Source of the DNA: Myxococcales bacterium
Lineage (GTDB): Bacteria > Myxococcota_A > Polyangia > Polyangiales > Houyiibacteriaceae
Direction: 5' to 3'
Assembly (NCBI GenBank): GCA_013002645.1
Contig: JABDJF010000170.1
Location: 1 to 7,413 of the forward strand
Length of the DNA stretch: 7,413 nt
Within the stretch, counting starts at the first letter, position 1. Every line of letters starts with the position of its first letter. The position numbers were made by a program, and so were the translations under genes. The notes under the pieces were generated by a model. That model worked only from the letters and a program-made list of their open reading frames with translations, made no database searches and had not been told where the DNA came from. This document shows positions 6,233 to 7,413 of the stretch, in pieces.

Positions 6233-7413
6233 CTACGCCTCCCAGACCACCTTCTGACCCACGCCGTACCACTGGTCCATTTGGGGGCCGTAGGTGTCTT
6301 CGAGCATGCTTCGCTTCATTTTCATCGTCGGCGTGAGAAAGCCGTTCTCGATCAGCCAAGGATCTTTCACGACGGTCACGAACTGAAGGCGCTCGAAGGC
6401 CTCGACCTCTTGGTTGACCTGCTTCAGGAGTGACTCGAGCTCGGCCTGAATCTGCTCACGCACAGCCTGGTCGCTCAGCTTTGGGCGGAGCTCTTCAGCG
6501 AGGAGCACCAGGGCGAACGGCTGCGGATGGCCCGATCCGGTGACGCAGCACATTTCGATGTGGGCGCTGTTGTTGATCAGGTTCTCGATCGGGACGGGAG
6601 CGACGTACTTGCCCTTGCTGGTCTTGAAGAGCTCCTTCACGCGGCCCGTGATCTTGAGTCGACCTTCTTCATCACGCTCGCCGCGGTCGCCCGTGCGAAA
6701 GTAGCCTTCATCGGTGTAGCACTCGGCCGTCATCTCGGGCTGCTTGTAGTAGCCCATCATGTTGCCGGGTGACTTGATCAGGATCTCGCCTTCGTCGCTG
6801 ATCTTCACGTCGACCCCGGGCATCGGGCTGCCCACGTAGCCAACGCGGCCGAGGCCAGGGTAGGTCGCATGGGAGTACGCGAAATCCTCGCTCATCCCGT
6901 AGCCTTCGAGGAGCTCGAGGCCCAGATTGCGGTACCACTGAATCAGATCCGGAGGAATCGGCGCCGAGCCACTGGCCGCGATTCGAACGTTTTGCAGACC
7001 AAGGCCGGTCAGGACCTTCTTCTTGATCACCCGGTTGAGCAGCGGGATGCGTAGAAGCCGCGAGAGCTTCTCCGGCGGAAGCTTGTGAAATATCCCAAGC
7101 TGGAACTTCAACCACAGCCGCGGCACCGAAACGAAGATCGTGGGCTGAGCGCGATTGAGGTCGGCCACGAACGTATCCAGCGACTCGGCGAAGAAGAGCT
7201 GCATCCCGGTGTGCAGCCCCTGCGTTTCCACACAAAATCGTTCGAACACGTGTGCGAGCGGAAGATAGGACAACATACGGTCGTTTGGAGTTGCGTGGAA
7301 GATCTGTTCCGCCCCCTTCACGGATTCGGCGATTGCGCCGAAGCTGTGCATGACCCCCTTGGGCCGGCCCGTGCTTCCGGAAGTGTAGACGATGATCGAG
7401 GGCTCCTCCGGCG
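6233..7413 (-). CDS. Long-chain acyl-CoA synthetase (AMP-forming), N-terminus cut by window edge
   Basis: The visible 392 residues are the C-terminal two thirds of an adenylate-forming enzyme that converts a fatty acid, ATP and CoA to acyl-CoA via an acyl-adenylate. They contain the phosphate-binding loop YTSGSTGRPKG (9-19), YLPLAHVFERF (49-59) typical of long-chain enzymes, the adenine/acyl motif LLEGYGMSED (167-176), YFRTGD (237-242) with the ribose-binding Asp, the hinge region KITGRVKELFKTSKGKYVAP (253-272), and the C-terminal lysine motif TPTMKMKR (360-367) that supplies the adenylation lysine. KELFKTSKGKYVAP is characteristic of the long-chain (FAA/FadD15-like) group rather than of acetyl-CoA synthetases or peptide synthetase adenylation domains. 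The frame runs off the right edge at 7411; about 200 residues are likely missing. It is first among the visible genes of a tight operon and would supply acyl-CoA to the downstream flavin enzymes. Exact substrate unknown. Confidence 0.95.
   Translation of the reverse strand, partial: PEEPSIIVYTSGSTGRPKGVMHSFGAIAESVKGAEQIFHATPNDRMLSYLPLAHVFERFCVETQGLHTGMQLFFAESLDTFVADLNRAQPTIFVSVPRLWLKFQLGIFHKLPPEKLSRLLRIPLLNRVIKKKVLTGLGLQNVRIAASGSAPIPPDLIQWYRNLGLELLEGYGMSEDFAYSHATYPGLGRVGYVGSPMPGVDVKISDEGEILIKSPGNMMGYYKQPEMTAECYTDEGYFRTGDRGERDEEGRLKITGRVKELFKTSKGKYVAPVPIENLINNSAHIEMCCVTGSGHPQPFALVLLAEELRPKLSDQAVREQIQAELESLLKQVNQEVEAFERLQFVTVVKDPWLIENGFLTPTMKMKRSMLEDTYGPQMDQWYGVGQKVVWEA

Noticed and set aside
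6207..6359. 51-residue N-terminal extension of the flavoprotein from an ATG at 6359
   Set aside because: Most of it would overlap the acyl-CoA synthetase 3' end; the family begins a few residues before the Rossmann motif, which fits the ATG at 6206.
1..7413. tRNA, rRNA, CRISPR, insertion sequence or phage elements
   Set aside because: No tandem repeat-spacer pattern, transposase, terminal repeats or RNA gene signature was seen; nearly all bases are in ordinary enzyme genes.

Overview
The window is GC-rich (roughly 60-65% by eye) and densely packed. All six genes read on the minus strand, so they run from right to left. The gene families suggest a Gram-negative proteobacterium-like organism, possibly a myxobacterium or another former deltaproteobacterium. 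This rests on a PfaA-like ketosynthase, a geranylgeranyl-reductase-family flavoprotein, a VLCAD-like acyl-CoA dehydrogenase and GreB. The taxonomic guess is inference; no rRNA or tRNA gene is present to test it.

Layout in transcription order. (1) 7413-6233: C-terminal two thirds of a long-chain acyl-CoA synthetase, cut by the right edge. (2) 6206-4869: FAD-dependent reductase of the geranylgeranyl reductase family. (3) 4872-3739: membrane-anchored or secreted beta-propeller of the Yellow / major royal jelly protein family, whose start overlaps the stop of (2) in an ATGA. (4) 3727-3215: transcript cleavage factor GreB. (5) 3214-2894: the only non-coding stretch over 300 bases, with three inverted repeats and the likely control region of the next unit. 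(6) 2893-1226: acyl-CoA dehydrogenase with a long C-terminal extension. (7) 1206-1: N-terminal ketosynthase domain of a PfaA-like fatty acid/polyketide synthase, cut by the left edge.

There are probably two transcription units: acyl-CoA synthetase / flavoprotein reductase / propeller / greB, then acyl-CoA dehydrogenase / ketosynthase. The theme is acyl chain chemistry: activation to CoA thioesters, flavin-dependent oxidation or reduction of C-C bonds, and chain assembly by a large synthase. A specialised lipid or polyketide pathway is plausible. The synthase is truncated after its ketosynthase core, so the product cannot be read from this window. The most unusual elements are the translationally coupled royal-jelly-family propeller, the flavoprotein lacking the usual geranylgeranyl reductase substrate motif, and the tight pairing of an acyl-CoA dehydrogenase with a PfaA-like ketosynthase. 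No mobile element, CRISPR array, tRNA or rRNA was seen.
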